The notes under the pieces are model-generated. The model saw nothing but the letters and a program-made list of their open reading frames with translations, ran no database searches and had not been told where the DNA came from. A DNA stretch of 64,000 nucleotides from Sphingopyxis sp. USTB-05 (GTDB taxonomy: Bacteria; Pseudomonadota; Alphaproteobacteria; Sphingomonadales; Sphingomonadaceae), in NCBI RefSeq assembly GCF_023822045.1, contig NZ_CP084712.1:682001-746000 (forward strand). The letters are read 5' to 3'. This document shows, one piece after another, positions 54,440 to 62,927 of the stretch. Numbering within the stretch: the stretch's first letter is position 1; each line of letters starts with the position of its first letter. The translations under genes and the position numbers were made by a program.

Positions 54440-55384
54440 ATGACGAAACAAAGCTGGTTTGGATATGCCGCGCTGGCGGCATTTGTGGTCGCGAGCGTCA
54501 ATGTGCCCGCGCCCTTCGCCGATGCGCGCGAGACGATGCGCGACCGGTTGCGCGAACGGCTCGCCAGCCGGATGGGCGCTGACGAGGGACCGAAGGCGCC
54601 GGAGAGCGAGACAATAGCTTATGGCCGCTATCCGCTCCAACGCCTTGATGTCTGGCGGGCGAAGGCGGCGGACACCCACGCACCGCTGATTGTCTTTGTC
54701 CATGGCGGCGGCTGGAAACGCGGCAGCAAGGACAATGCGACGGGACGCTTCAAAGCCCTGCATTATCCCGAAAAGGGCTATGCTTTTGCGTCGATCGATT
54801 ATCGCCTTGTCCCGGGCGCAACGGTCGAACAGCAGGCGGCGGACGTCGCGTCGGCGGTCAGGGCACTGGTGGATCGAGCGGATACACTCGGCATCGACAG
54901 GCGGCGGATCGTGCTGATGGGACATAGCGCTGGCGCACATCTTGCCGCCTTGGTCGGCACCGACGAGCGCTATCTGAAAGGCGCCGGACTGTCGTTCGCC
55001 AATATCGCCGGTGTCGTCCCGATCGATGGCGCCGCCTATGATGTGCCAGCGCAGACGAGGGACGGGCCACCGATCATGCAGGCAACCTACAAACAGGCAT
55101 TCGGGACTGATCCGGTCCGACAGAAAGCGTTGTCGCCGACCTTGCAGGCGGCGGCGCCCAATGCGCCGCAATTCATGCTTCTCTATGTTCAGCGTCCCGA
55201 CGGCGTGCGGCAGGCGAAAGCATTCGGCGATGCACTGACGGCGGGCGGCAGCCTTGTCGAACATGGCAGTTTTCCTGGTGAGGGTCTGCAGGGTCATGCC
55301 GAAATCAACCGGCGGCTGGGCGATCCATCCTATGCGCCGACGGCAGCGGTCGACGACTGGCTGAAACGGCTGTTCGCGCGCTGA
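54440..55384 (+). CDS. Exported alpha/beta-hydrolase of the HSL/esterase type
   Basis: 314 residues from the ATG at 54440. A signal-like hydrophobic start ([18 protein letters not shown]) is followed by an esterase/lipase of the hormone-sensitive lipase type: oxyanion motif [14 protein letters not shown] and nucleophile motif [13 protein letters not shown]. The acid lies near LYVQRPDG and the His probably in [14 protein letters not shown]. Substrates are likely carboxylic esters. It is divergent from purA and followed 21 bp on by the DOPA-dioxygenase-like gene. Confidence 0.87.
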   Translation: MTKQSWFGYAALAAFVVASVNVPAPFADARETMRDRLRERLASRMGADEGPKAPESETIAYGRYPLQRLDVWRAKAADTHAPLIVFVHGGGWKRGSKDNATGRFKALHYPEKGYAFASIDYRLVPGATVEQQAADVASAVRALVDRADTLGIDRRRIVLMGHSAGAHLAALVGTDERYLKGAGLSFANIAGVVPIDGAAYDVPAQTRDGPPIMQATYKQAFGTDPVRQKALSPTLQAAAPNAPQFMLLYVQRPDGVRQAKAFGDALTAGGSLVEHGSFPGEGLQGHAEINRRLGDPSYAPTAAVDDWLKRLFAR

Positions 55385-55405
55385 TCGCTGCGATAGGGTT
55401 ACGTC

Positions 55406-55783
55406 ATGACGAACCTCGACGCGCCTTATCACGCCCATATCTATTACGACCCTGCGGAGCGGTCCGCCGCGGTCGCGTTACGCGATGCCTTCAGTGAAGA
55501 CCGCGCGATCCTGTTCGTCGGCGCCATGACCGACGGTGCGGCAGGGCCGCATCCGATCGCGCAATATGAGGTTCATTTCCTTGCCCGGTCGCAGGACGCC
55601 GTGGTCGCGGCGATCGAGGCGACGGGGCTACGCGCGCTGGTGCATCCGCTGACCGACGACGATCTTGCCGATCATACGACGCTGGCGCAGTGGATTGGCG
55701 AACCCGTCGAACTCGATGTGACAGTGCTCGACCCGCCCGGGGTCAACCAGGGCATCCCGCGTTTCGGTGTTTCGGACTTTTAG
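55406..55783 (+). CDS. DOPA 4,5-dioxygenase-family protein
   Basis: 125 residues, the family length. Motifs: YHAHIYYDPAERSAAVALRD, GPHPIAQYEVHF, and LVHPLTDDDLADHTTLAQWI then GEPVELD near the end. These His residues are the metal ligands in plant and fungal DOPA dioxygenases. Bacterial members are widespread with unknown substrates, possibly catechols. It follows an esterase on the same strand and overlaps the end of the convergent hisZ gene by 4 bp. Confidence 0.87.
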   Translation: MTNLDAPYHAHIYYDPAERSAAVALRDAFSEDRAILFVGAMTDGAAGPHPIAQYEVHFLARSQDAVVAAIEATGLRALVHPLTDDDLADHTTLAQWIGEPVELDVTVLDPPGVNQGIPRFGVSDF

Positions 55784-56892
55784 GCTTCGACCGGTCCGTC
55801 GGGACCGAGGATGAACCCGCAGCCGAGTGCCCTTGCATCGTCGTTTTCGGACAGCGCCGCGACCGTCTGCCAGTCGTCGGCGCGCAGGCTGGCCGCGAGC
55901 GCGGGGTCATGGCCGAGCGGCAGAAAAATGCGGCGCTCGGCATCATTTTCGGCGCCGAGGCCCGCGTCGATCAGCGGATCGGGATAAAGCGAGAAGCCGA
56001 CTGCCGATTCTTCCTGTTCACCGACCGGGATCGAATAACCGCCGCCGCGGCCGACCGCGTCGCCCTGTCCCGGCACGAAAATCTGGAAACCGAACCAGCT
56101 TTGATAGGCAAAGCCGTGGCGTTCGGTCGGATCGAGCGTCAGCGTGACGCGGTCGCGGATCGGCGCCGCGATGGCTTCGAGCGCATCGATCCGCGCGGTG
56201 AGCACGCCGGACGTATCGAACGCGCGTAGATCGGCAACCGCCTGATCGAACGGGCCGGTTGCGCGGAGCAAAGGCAGATAGGCTTCGGCGCCAAGCCGCG
56301 TAAGCGCGCCGGCATCCTTGGCATCGAGTTCGTCGCGCAGCTGCTGGATATCGGCATCGACCGGCAGCGGGCCACCCGCGAGCAGGTCGACGACATCGGG
56401 CAGGGTGAAGTCGATCGTGACCGGGCCGATCCCAGCGGCTTCGAGCGCGTCGATCGCGACGGTGACGATCTCGCGCGCCGCAGCGACGCTGTCGCTGCCG
56501 ATCAGTTCGGCGCCGACCTGCAGCATCTCGCGCGCGGGCCGGAGCTGGCTTGCGCGCAGTTTGACGACCTGCCCGGCGTAGCAGAGGCGCAGCGGGCGTG
56601 GGGCCTTGGCGAGCAACGAGGTCGCGATGCGACCGACCTGCCGCGTGATGTCGGGGCGCAACGCCAGCGTGCGCTGTGACACCGGGTCGGTGAAACGGAG
56701 CAGGTCGCGCGTTGTGCGATCATCTTCGCCGCCGAGTGTTTCGCGGAATTCGGCCAGTGGCGGGGAGACGCGGCCATAGCCATGCGCGCGCATCGCATCG
56801 ACGAGCGCGCGGGTGACGCGCGACGCGGCCTCCGCCTGTTGCGGAAGGCGATCGCGCAGCCCTTCGGGCAGCAGGGCAGGGGCCTTGGTCAT
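55780..56892 (-). CDS. hisZ: ATP phosphoribosyltransferase regulatory subunit
   Basis: 370 residues from the ATG at 56892. HisZ is a catalytically inactive histidyl-tRNA-synthetase-like protein that forms a complex with short HisG for the first step of histidine synthesis. Seen: the class II synthetase-like start (LPEGLRDRLPQQAEAASRVT), RPDITRQVGRIATSLLAK, LRLCYAGQVVKLR and GRGGGYSIPVG. hisG is not in the window. It lies directly downstream of serA (53 bp) on the same strand. Confidence 0.93.
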   Translation of the reverse strand: MTKAPALLPEGLRDRLPQQAEAASRVTRALVDAMRAHGYGRVSPPLAEFRETLGGEDDRTTRDLLRFTDPVSQRTLALRPDITRQVGRIATSLLAKAPRPLRLCYAGQVVKLRASQLRPAREMLQVGAELIGSDSVAAAREIVTVAIDALEAAGIGPVTIDFTLPDVVDLLAGGPLPVDADIQQLRDELDAKDAGALTRLGAEAYLPLLRATGPFDQAVADLRAFDTSGVLTARIDALEAIAAPIRDRVTLTLDPTERHGFAYQSWFGFQIFVPGQGDAVGRGGGYSIPVGEQEESAVGFSLYPDPLIDAGLGAENDAERRIFLPLGHDPALAASLRADDWQTVAALSENDDARALGCGFILGPDGPVEA

Positions 56893-56945
56893 GGAGGTGG
56901 CCTTAGGCGGGTGGCGGGAGCGTTTCAACCGCTCCCGCCGAATGG

Positions 56946-58532
56946 TCAGAACTTCAGACCTTTCACGGTCTTCACGCCCGGAAGTTGGCAAAGTTGCCAC
57001 AGAAGCGGTTCGGGCATCGGCGAGTCGAGGCTCAAAAGCAGCACCGCTTCGCCGCCTGCGGCGCGGCGGCCGAGGTGGAAGGTGCCGATGTTGAGCCCGG
57101 CCTCGCCCAGCGCGGTGCCGATGCGGCCGATGAAGCCCGGCGCGTCCTCGTTGACGATGTAGAGCATGTGGCCGTCGAGATCGGCCTCGACCTTGATGCC
57201 GAACATCTCGACCAGGCGCGGGTCGCCGTTGCTGAACAAGGTGCCGGCGACCGAGCGATCGCCTTGTTCCGTGGCCACCGTAACGCGGACGAGCGTGTGG
57301 TAGTCGCCGTCGCGGTCGTGACGAACTTCCCGGACATCAAGCCCGCGCTCGCGTGCGAGATGCGGGGCGTTGACCATGTTCACGCTGTCCGAATAGCGGC
57401 GCATCAGGCCGGTGAGCACGGCGGCGGTGATCGGCTTGAGGTTCAGTTCGGCGGCGGCACCTTCGACCTCGACCGAGATGGTCGTGAGATTGTCGTGCGC
57501 AAGCTGGCCGACGAGGCTGCCGAGCTTTTCGGCGAGGCTCATATAGGGCCGCAGCTTCGGCGCTTCTTCGGCCGACAGGCTGGGCACGTTAAGCGCATTG
57601 GTGATCCCGCCGGTCAGCAGATAATCCGAAAGCTGCTCGGCGACCTGGATCGCGACATTTACCTGTGCTTCGTCGGTCGACGCGCCCAGGTGCGGCGTGC
57701 AGATGAAGTTCGGCGCGCCGAACAGCGGATGGTCGGCGGCCGGGGGCTCGGTCTGGAACACGTCGAGTGCGGCGCCCGCGACATGGCCGCTATCGAGTGC
57801 GTCCTTGAGCGCCGCTTCATCGATCAGCCCGCCGCGCGCGCAGTTGATGATCCGGACGCCCTTTTTCGCCTTGGCGATATTTTCCTTCGACAGGATATTG
57901 CGCGTCTGGTCGGTCAGCGGCGTGTGCAGCGTGATGAAATCGGCCTTGGCGAGCAGCGTGTCGAGATCGGCCTTTTCGACGCCGAGTTCGATCGCGCGTT
58001 CGGGCGTCAGGAAGGGGTCGAAGGCGACGACTTTCATGCGGAGGCCGAGGGCGCGTTCGGCGACGATGCTGCCGATATTGCCGCAGCCGATCAGACCGAG
58101 CGTCTTCGAAGTCAGCTCGACGCCCATGAAGTCATTCTTCGGCCATTTGCCCGCCTGGGTTCCGGCGTTGGCTTCCGGGATCTGGCGCGCGAGGGCGAAC
58201 ATCATCGCGATCGCATGTTCGGCGGTCGTGATGCTGTTGCCGAACGGCGTGTTCATCACGATGACGCCCTTCTTCGACGCCTCGGGAATGTCGACATTGT
58301 CGACGCCGATGCCGGCGCGGCCGACGACCTTCAAATTGGTCGCGGCGGCGAGCACGTCGGCGGTGACTTTCGTCGCCGAACGGATTGCAAGGCCGTCATA
58401 GTCGCCGATCATCGCGATCAGCTCTTCCTTGGTCTTGCCGGTGATGACGTCGACGTCGATTCCGCGTTCCTTGAAGATCGCGGCGGCTTTGGGGTCCATC
58501 TTGTCGGAAATCAGAACTTTGGGAGCGGTCAT
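56946..58532 (-). CDS. serA: D-3-phosphoglycerate dehydrogenase
   Basis: 528 residues from the ATG at 58532, the long SerA form with substrate, NAD, ASB and ACT domains. It oxidises 3-phosphoglycerate to start serine synthesis. Motifs: GRAGIGVDNVDIPEASKKGV, the NAD loop LGLIGCGNIGSIVAERALGL, NCARGGLIDEAALKDAL and HLGASTDEAQVNVA; the ACT domain occupies about 455-528. It is preceded by a REP-type repeat and the serC gene on the same strand. Confidence 0.97.
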   Translation of the reverse strand: MTAPKVLISDKMDPKAAAIFKERGIDVDVITGKTKEELIAMIGDYDGLAIRSATKVTADVLAAATNLKVVGRAGIGVDNVDIPEASKKGVIVMNTPFGNSITTAEHAIAMMFALARQIPEANAGTQAGKWPKNDFMGVELTSKTLGLIGCGNIGSIVAERALGLRMKVVAFDPFLTPERAIELGVEKADLDTLLAKADFITLHTPLTDQTRNILSKENIAKAKKGVRIINCARGGLIDEAALKDALDSGHVAGAALDVFQTEPPAADHPLFGAPNFICTPHLGASTDEAQVNVAIQVAEQLSDYLLTGGITNALNVPSLSAEEAPKLRPYMSLAEKLGSLVGQLAHDNLTTISVEVEGAAAELNLKPITAAVLTGLMRRYSDSVNMVNAPHLARERGLDVREVRHDRDGDYHTLVRVTVATEQGDRSVAGTLFSNGDPRLVEMFGIKVEADLDGHMLYIVNEDAPGFIGRIGTALGEAGLNIGTFHLGRRAAGGEAVLLLSLDSPMPEPLLWQLCQLPGVKTVKGLKF

Positions 58533-58550
58533 TGGTTTTTCCTTTAACCT

Positions 58551-58630
58551 CGTCATTCCCGCGAAAGCGGGAACCCAGTGCGGCAAATCGCCAACGTCAG
58601 AACTGGGTCCCCGCTTTCGCGGGGATGACG
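58551..58630. repeat. Inverted REP-type repeat between serC and serA
   Basis: Two 30-bp arms (58551-58580 and 58601-58630), each palindromic with a GCGAAAGC-like core, face each other. In translation they give the SPRKRGPS and WVPAFAGMT peptides typical of a widespread alphaproteobacterial REP family. The repeat sits in the serC-serA gap of the operon and could affect mRNA stability or partial termination. Confidence 0.88.
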
Positions 58631-58639
58631 ACAAAATGA

Positions 58640-59770
58640 TTAGGCGGAGAGGGTTTCGTAGGCCCAGTCGAGCCACGGGCCGAGCGCTTCGACATCGGCA
58701 GTGTCGACGGTCGCACCGCACCAGATGCGAAGGCCCGGAGGCGCGTCGCGATAGCCCGCGATGTCATAGGCCGCGCCTTCGGCTTCGAGCAGCCCGGCGA
58801 ACTTCTTGATGAAGGCTTCGTCGGCGCCCGCGACCGATAGGCAGACCGAAGTCTTCGAACGGCTGGCGGGATCGGCGGCGAGGTGGCTCAGCCACTCGCG
58901 TTCCGAGACGATCTTGTCGAGCGCCGCGGCATTCGCATCGCTGCGCGCCTTCAGTCCGTCGAGACCGCCAAGCGACTTCGCCCATTCGAGCGCGAAGATC
59001 GCGTCCTCGACTGCAAGCATCGACGGGGTGTTGATCGTTTCGCCCTTGAACACGCCCTCGGCAAGCGCGCCCTTGCTGACGAGGCGGAACACCTTCGGCA
59101 GCGGCCAGGCGGGGGTATGGTTTTCGAGCCGTTCGACGGCGCGCGGCCCAAGGATCAGCACGCCGTGGCCGCCTTCGCCGCCGAGCACTTTCTGCCAGCT
59201 GAAGGTTGCGACGTCGATTTTGTCCCACGGCAGGTCGTAAGCGAACACCGCGCTGGTCGCATCGGCGAAGCTCAGGCCTTCGCGGTCGTCGGGGATCCAG
59301 TCGCCATTCGGGACGCGGACGCCCGAAGTGGTGCCGTTCCAGGTGAAGAGGACGTCGTTCGACCAGTCGACCTGCGTCAGGTCGGGAAGCTGGCCGTAAT
59401 CGGCGCGAATGACGGTCGGATCGAGCTTGAGCTGCTTCGCGGCATCGGTGACCCAGCCCTCGCCGAAGCTCTCCCATGCGAGCGTCGTGACGGGCTTGGC
59501 GCCGAGCATGGTCCACATCGCCATTTCAAAGGCGCCGGTGTCCGATCCCGGAACGATGCCGATGCGGTGCGTGTCGGGAAGCTGCAGCATCTCGCGCATC
59601 AGGTCGATGCAAAGGGCAAGCCGCGTCTTGCCGATCTTCGCGCGATGCGAACGGCCCAGCGATTCGGTTGCTAGTTTTTCAGGGGACCAGACCGGCGGTT
59701 TGGCGCAGGGTCCGGAAGAAAAATAGGGGCGCGTCGGGCGCACCTGTGGCGTCGTCACTTCACTCATCAT
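58640..59770 (-). CDS. serC: Phosphoserine aminotransferase
   Basis: 376 residues. PLP enzyme converting 3-phosphohydroxypyruvate to phosphoserine with glutamate, working after SerA. Family motifs: RPYFSSGPCAKPPVWSPEKL, GIVPGSDTGAFEMAMWTML, the PLP lysine in VATFSWQKVLGGEGGHGVL and ETINTPSMLAVEDAIFALEW. This is the variant common in alphaproteobacteria. ATGATG start at 59770; AAGGAGAG upstream is inside a hairpin. The leader region is listed separately. Confidence 0.97.
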   Translation of the reverse strand: MMSEVTTPQVRPTRPYFSSGPCAKPPVWSPEKLATESLGRSHRAKIGKTRLALCIDLMREMLQLPDTHRIGIVPGSDTGAFEMAMWTMLGAKPVTTLAWESFGEGWVTDAAKQLKLDPTVIRADYGQLPDLTQVDWSNDVLFTWNGTTSGVRVPNGDWIPDDREGLSFADATSAVFAYDLPWDKIDVATFSWQKVLGGEGGHGVLILGPRAVERLENHTPAWPLPKVFRLVSKGALAEGVFKGETINTPSMLAVEDAIFALEWAKSLGGLDGLKARSDANAAALDKIVSEREWLSHLAADPASRSKTSVCLSVAGADEAFIKKFAGLLEAEGAAYDIAGYRDAPPGLRIWCGATVDTADVEALGPWLDWAYETLSA

Positions 59771-59773
59771 AGT

Positions 59774-59789
59774 CTCTCCTTGCAGAGAG
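59774..59789 (-). promoter_or_regulatory. Leader hairpin over the serC ribosome binding site
   Basis: On the minus strand CTCTC at 59789-59785 pairs with GAGAG at 59778-59774 around a 6-base loop (TGCAAG). The second arm and loop contain the serC ribosome binding site AAGGAG. A perfect -35-like TTGACA lies at 59852-59847 further up. A conserved serC RNA motif has been described before serC genes in alphaproteobacteria; this leader is a candidate. Confidence 0.45.
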
Positions 59790-59938
59790 CTCGCGCGGCG
59801 TTGGGACCGCGTGGCCCGGCGCCGCGTTTAGGGCGGTCGCGCGGGCTGTCAAACAAATTGCACGGACCGCGCGAAATTTTCGACGAGTGGAGGGAAAGGT
59901 ATACAGCTTGTTAACCATTTCGTCGGTATTTTGACGAT

Positions 59939-60640
59939 ATGCCGATCCCGACTTTCCTAAAGCCCCGGATCCTGATCGCCGCCAGCGCGGCGCTGGCGCT
60001 ATCTGCCTGTTTCGGCTCTCCCGAGGTAATGAAGAACGGCGGCGGCAAGCGTCCGACCGCAAGCAAGCCGAGCCGGCCGCAGGTCGTCGGCACACCGTCC
60101 TTCACCAGCGCCGAAGCGCAGCAGTGCGCGTTCGACCTTAAACAGGCGGGCGTCCGCTTCACGCCCCTGCCGAACCAGGATCATGGCGGCGGCTGTACAT
60201 CGATCGATTCGGTGAAGCTGCTCGATATCGGTACCCCGGTATCGGGCCTCGGCGCGATGACCTGTCCGCTCGCAAAGAATTTCGCGGCATGGGCGCAATA
60301 TGCGGTGAAGCCCGCAGCGCGGCAATATTTCGGGCAGGAAGTCGTGAAGATCGAGACTTTCGGTACCTATAGCTGCCGCAACATCTATGGCGGCCGATCG
60401 GGCCGGATGTCGCAGCACGCTTTTTCGAATGCGATCGACGTGTCGGGCTTTGTGCTCGCTGACGGCCGCCGCATCATGCTCGATGGCGGGTGGAAGGGCG
60501 ACAAACCGTCGCAGGATTTTCTCCGCGCGCTGCACAAATCGGGCTGTCGCCGTTTCGGCACCGTGCTTGGCCCCGATTACAACGCGGCGCACTATAATCA
60601 TTTCCATTTCGACATGAGCGGCAACGGCTACTGCCGCTGA
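59939..60640 (+). CDS. Extensin-like domain lipoprotein
   Basis: 233 residues. A lipoprotein signal with LSAC lipobox (Cys24) precedes an extensin-like C-terminal domain (about 58-233) that resembles peptidase M15-type folds. Motifs: TCPLAKNFAAWAQYAVKPAA, SCRNIYGGRSGRMSQHAFSN, AIDVSGFVLADGRRI, and HYNHFHFDM at the end. The His and Asp residues are arranged as zinc ligands of M15-like peptidoglycan peptidases (H in QHAFSNAID, D in AID, H in NHFHFD). It is divergent from serC. Confidence 0.9.
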   Translation: MPIPTFLKPRILIAASAALALSACFGSPEVMKNGGGKRPTASKPSRPQVVGTPSFTSAEAQQCAFDLKQAGVRFTPLPNQDHGGGCTSIDSVKLLDIGTPVSGLGAMTCPLAKNFAAWAQYAVKPAARQYFGQEVVKIETFGTYSCRNIYGGRSGRMSQHAFSNAIDVSGFVLADGRRIMLDGGWKGDKPSQDFLRALHKSGCRRFGTVLGPDYNAAHYNHFHFDMSGNGYCR

Positions 60641-60689
60641 ACACGCCTCCGTCTTGGCAAAGTCGCGCTAAGGGAGTAGCCGCTCGCTA

Positions 60690-61562
60690 ATGGCAGAAGA
60701 CAAACAACCCCATCGTTCGCGTTTCCATAAAGCCAAGGACGACGCGCAGTTCGCCAAGCAGGCGACAACCACCCCGCAAACGGCGCACCCCGCCTACAAA
60801 CTGGCGTTTCAGGACAATGATTTCCTGCTGCGCGAGGATTTGCGTCCCGTTCGTTTCCAGCTCGAGCTGCTCAAGCCCGAATTGCTGCTGGACGAGGCAG
60901 GAATCGAATCGACGCTGGTCATCTATGGCTCGGCGCGCATTCCTGAACCCTCGCAGGCGGATGCGCTCGAAACCGCGGCGACCGACGATGCGCAGCGCAA
61001 CATTGCCCGCCACCTCAAGGCCAAGGCGAAATATTATGACGAGGCGCGCGCGCTGGCGCGGCTCGCGAGCCAATATCCGTGCGACGACAATGGCTGTCGC
61101 CACTTCGTCGTCTGTTCGGGCGGCGGGCCGTCGATCATGGAAGCGGCAAACCGCGGCGCCGAAGACGAAGGCCGCGAATCGATCGGGCTCAACATCGTGC
61201 TCCCGCACGAGCAGGCGCCCAACCGCTTCGTCACGCCGTCACTAAGCTTCCAGTTCCACTATTTCGCGCTGCGCAAGATGCACTTCCTTCTCCGCGCGCG
61301 CGCGGTTGCGGTCTTTCCCGGCGGCTTCGGCACTTTCGACGAGATGTTCGAGCTGCTCACGCTGATCCAGACGGGCAAGATCAAGCCGATCCCGATCGTG
61401 CTGTTCGGCAAGGAATTCTGGCAGCGCGTGGTCAATTTTGACGCGCTGGTCGAGGAAGGCGTCGTCAGCGCGCGCGACCTCGACCTGTTCAAATTCGTCG
61501 AGACCGCCGACGAGGCGTGGAAGATCATCCAGGATTTCTACGCGAAACTCGATCATCATTGA
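60690..61562 (+). CDS. LOG-family (TIGR00730-like) nucleotide-binding protein
   Basis: 290 residues. The LOG fold shows LVIYGSARIPEP, VVCSGGGPSIMEAANRGAED and the PGGFGTFDEMFELLTLIQTG motif (PGGxGTxxE) that binds and cleaves nucleoside monophosphates. LOG enzymes release cytokinins in plants; bacterial members are 5'-nucleotide N-ribohydrolases such as PpnN or unassigned proteins. The N-terminal 50 residues are an extra charged segment. It ends just before inverted repeats and convergent cytochrome genes. Confidence 0.92.
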   Translation: MAEDKQPHRSRFHKAKDDAQFAKQATTTPQTAHPAYKLAFQDNDFLLREDLRPVRFQLELLKPELLLDEAGIESTLVIYGSARIPEPSQADALETAATDDAQRNIARHLKAKAKYYDEARALARLASQYPCDDNGCRHFVVCSGGGPSIMEAANRGAEDEGRESIGLNIVLPHEQAPNRFVTPSLSFQFHYFALRKMHFLLRARAVAVFPGGFGTFDEMFELLTLIQTGKIKPIPIVLFGKEFWQRVVNFDALVEEGVVSARDLDLFKFVETADEAWKIIQDFYAKLDHH

Positions 61563-61563
61563 A

Positions 61564-61651
61564 AATCTCGTTGCCCCCGCGCAGGCGGGGGCCGCGAGAG
61601 ACGTTGAGTCAGGTCGACAACGGCCCCCGCTTGCGCGGGGGCGACGAGATT
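61564..61651. repeat. Inverted 31-bp repeat between LOG and cytochrome genes
   Basis: Arms at 61564-61594 and 61621-61651 match in inverted orientation with two mismatches, and each arm is itself a GC-rich palindrome. The repeat lies between two convergent genes, touching the last stop codon, and may end both transcripts. Confidence 0.85.
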
Positions 61652-62078
61652 ATTTCGACTGGGCTTCCAGATAGAGGATCAGCGCCTTGCGATCGGCGGC
61701 GTCGATAACCCCGGCGAACGCCATGCGCGTGCCCGGAACATTCTTCATCGGCGCTTCGAGATAGGCGCCGAGCGCCGCTTCATCCCAGATGCCGCCCTTG
61801 GCTTTCATCGCGCCCGAATAGGAGAAGCCGGGATGCGATGCGACCGCGCGTCCGACGACGCCGTGCAGATTAGGGCCGATCCCGTTCGCGCCGCCCTTGT
61901 CGATCGTGTGGCACGCGACGCAGCGGCGGAATATCTGTTCGCCCATCGCCGCTGTCGGTTCGACCGCCGGCGCTTCGACAGCGGACTCACCCGCTGCCGG
62001 TGCTTCGGCCGGCGTTTCGCTCTTGCCACAACCGGCGAGCGTCAGCGCGCCCGCCAGCAGGACGGGCGCGAGCCGCAT
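61650..62078 (-). CDS. Lipoprotein cytochrome c
   Basis: 142 residues. The lipobox LAGC (Cys17) after MRLAPVLLAGALTL makes it a lipoprotein on the periplasmic side. One heme site, CVACHTIDKGGANGIGPNL, with the axial Met in GTRMAFAGV. The class I cytochrome c domain is about 45-142. It starts in the stop of the upstream cytochrome gene (TAATG), so both are produced together. It probably carries electrons to a terminal oxidase or a peroxidase. Confidence 0.93.
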   Translation of the reverse strand: MRLAPVLLAGALTLAGCGKSETPAEAPAAGESAVEAPAVEPTAAMGEQIFRRCVACHTIDKGGANGIGPNLHGVVGRAVASHPGFSYSGAMKAKGGIWDEAALGAYLEAPMKNVPGTRMAFAGVIDAADRKALILYLEAQSK

Positions 62079-62746
62079 TATTTCTTGGCTTCGGCCGGAG
62101 CGGGGGTTGCTGCGGCAGGGGCGCCGGCTGCGGCCGGAGCGGCTGCAGCACCTTCGGCTGCCGGTGCAGCGGCGGCGCCTTCGGCCGGAGCCGCGCCTTC
62201 TGCCGCGGCGGCGGGCGCTGCTTCGGCTGCGGGCAGCGGCAGGTTCGAGCCCTGTGCGTTCAGATAGACGATCAGATTCGCGCGATCTTCGGGGCTCGAC
62301 AGGCCCGCGAACGACATTTTGGTGCCGGGAGCGAATTTACGCGGGCTGGTCAGCCACGCGTTCATCTTTTCGAAGTCCCAGCTGCCACCCATGCCGGCGA
62401 GCGCGGCCGAGAAGGCGAAACCATGCTTACCATGGCCGATTTCTTCGCCCATCGTACCGAACAGATTCGGACCGATGCCGTTGGCGCCGCCCGAAGCGAT
62501 CGTGTGGCATGCGGCGCATTTCGCGAATACCGCTTCGCCTTTCGCCGGATCGGCGGCGGCGAGCAGGTTGGCGAGCGGCACGGCCGATTCGCCGCCACCC
62601 GCGCCAGCTTCGGCGTCTTCGATCGGAAAGCCGGGCTTTTCGGGATTGTGGCTGGCAAACAACATGCTCGACCCGATCGTCAGGCCCAGCGCGCAAATGC
62701 CAGCAAAAAGCACCCAGCCGGCAATAGTATTGTTGCGATTGTCCAT
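62078..62746 (-). CDS. Membrane-anchored cytochrome c with Ala/Pro-rich tail
   Basis: 222 residues. An uncleaved N-terminal helix (about 8-30) anchors it, like CycM of rhizobia. One heme site, CAACHTIASGGANGIGPNLF, with the axial Met in GTKMSFAGL. The last 50 residues are an Ala/Pro/Glu-rich low-complexity tail. CycM-type cytochromes feed electrons from the bc1 complex to aa3 oxidase. Start/stop overlap with the lipoprotein cytochrome gene. It is divergent from pheA (181 bp apart). Confidence 0.92.
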   Translation of the reverse strand: MDNRNNTIAGWVLFAGICALGLTIGSSMLFASHNPEKPGFPIEDAEAGAGGGESAVPLANLLAAADPAKGEAVFAKCAACHTIASGGANGIGPNLFGTMGEEIGHGKHGFAFSAALAGMGGSWDFEKMNAWLTSPRKFAPGTKMSFAGLSSPEDRANLIVYLNAQGSNLPLPAAEAAPAAAAEGAAPAEGAAAAPAAEGAAAAPAAAGAPAAATPAPAEAKK

Positions 62747-62927
62747 GCTCTAGCAGCCCCGTTTACGGGCGCCCGCTTACCGGGCGCATATTTGATTTGG
62801 ACGCTCCCTTACTGGCGCGGCGGCGACGGCGCAAGGGGATGAAATCGCGCGAGGGACCGGCCGTGCACCGGTTGCGCAGGTGCGGTAGGGCGGCTATGCG
62901 CCGCGGCTCCAGCTTGGGAAGGCAATC

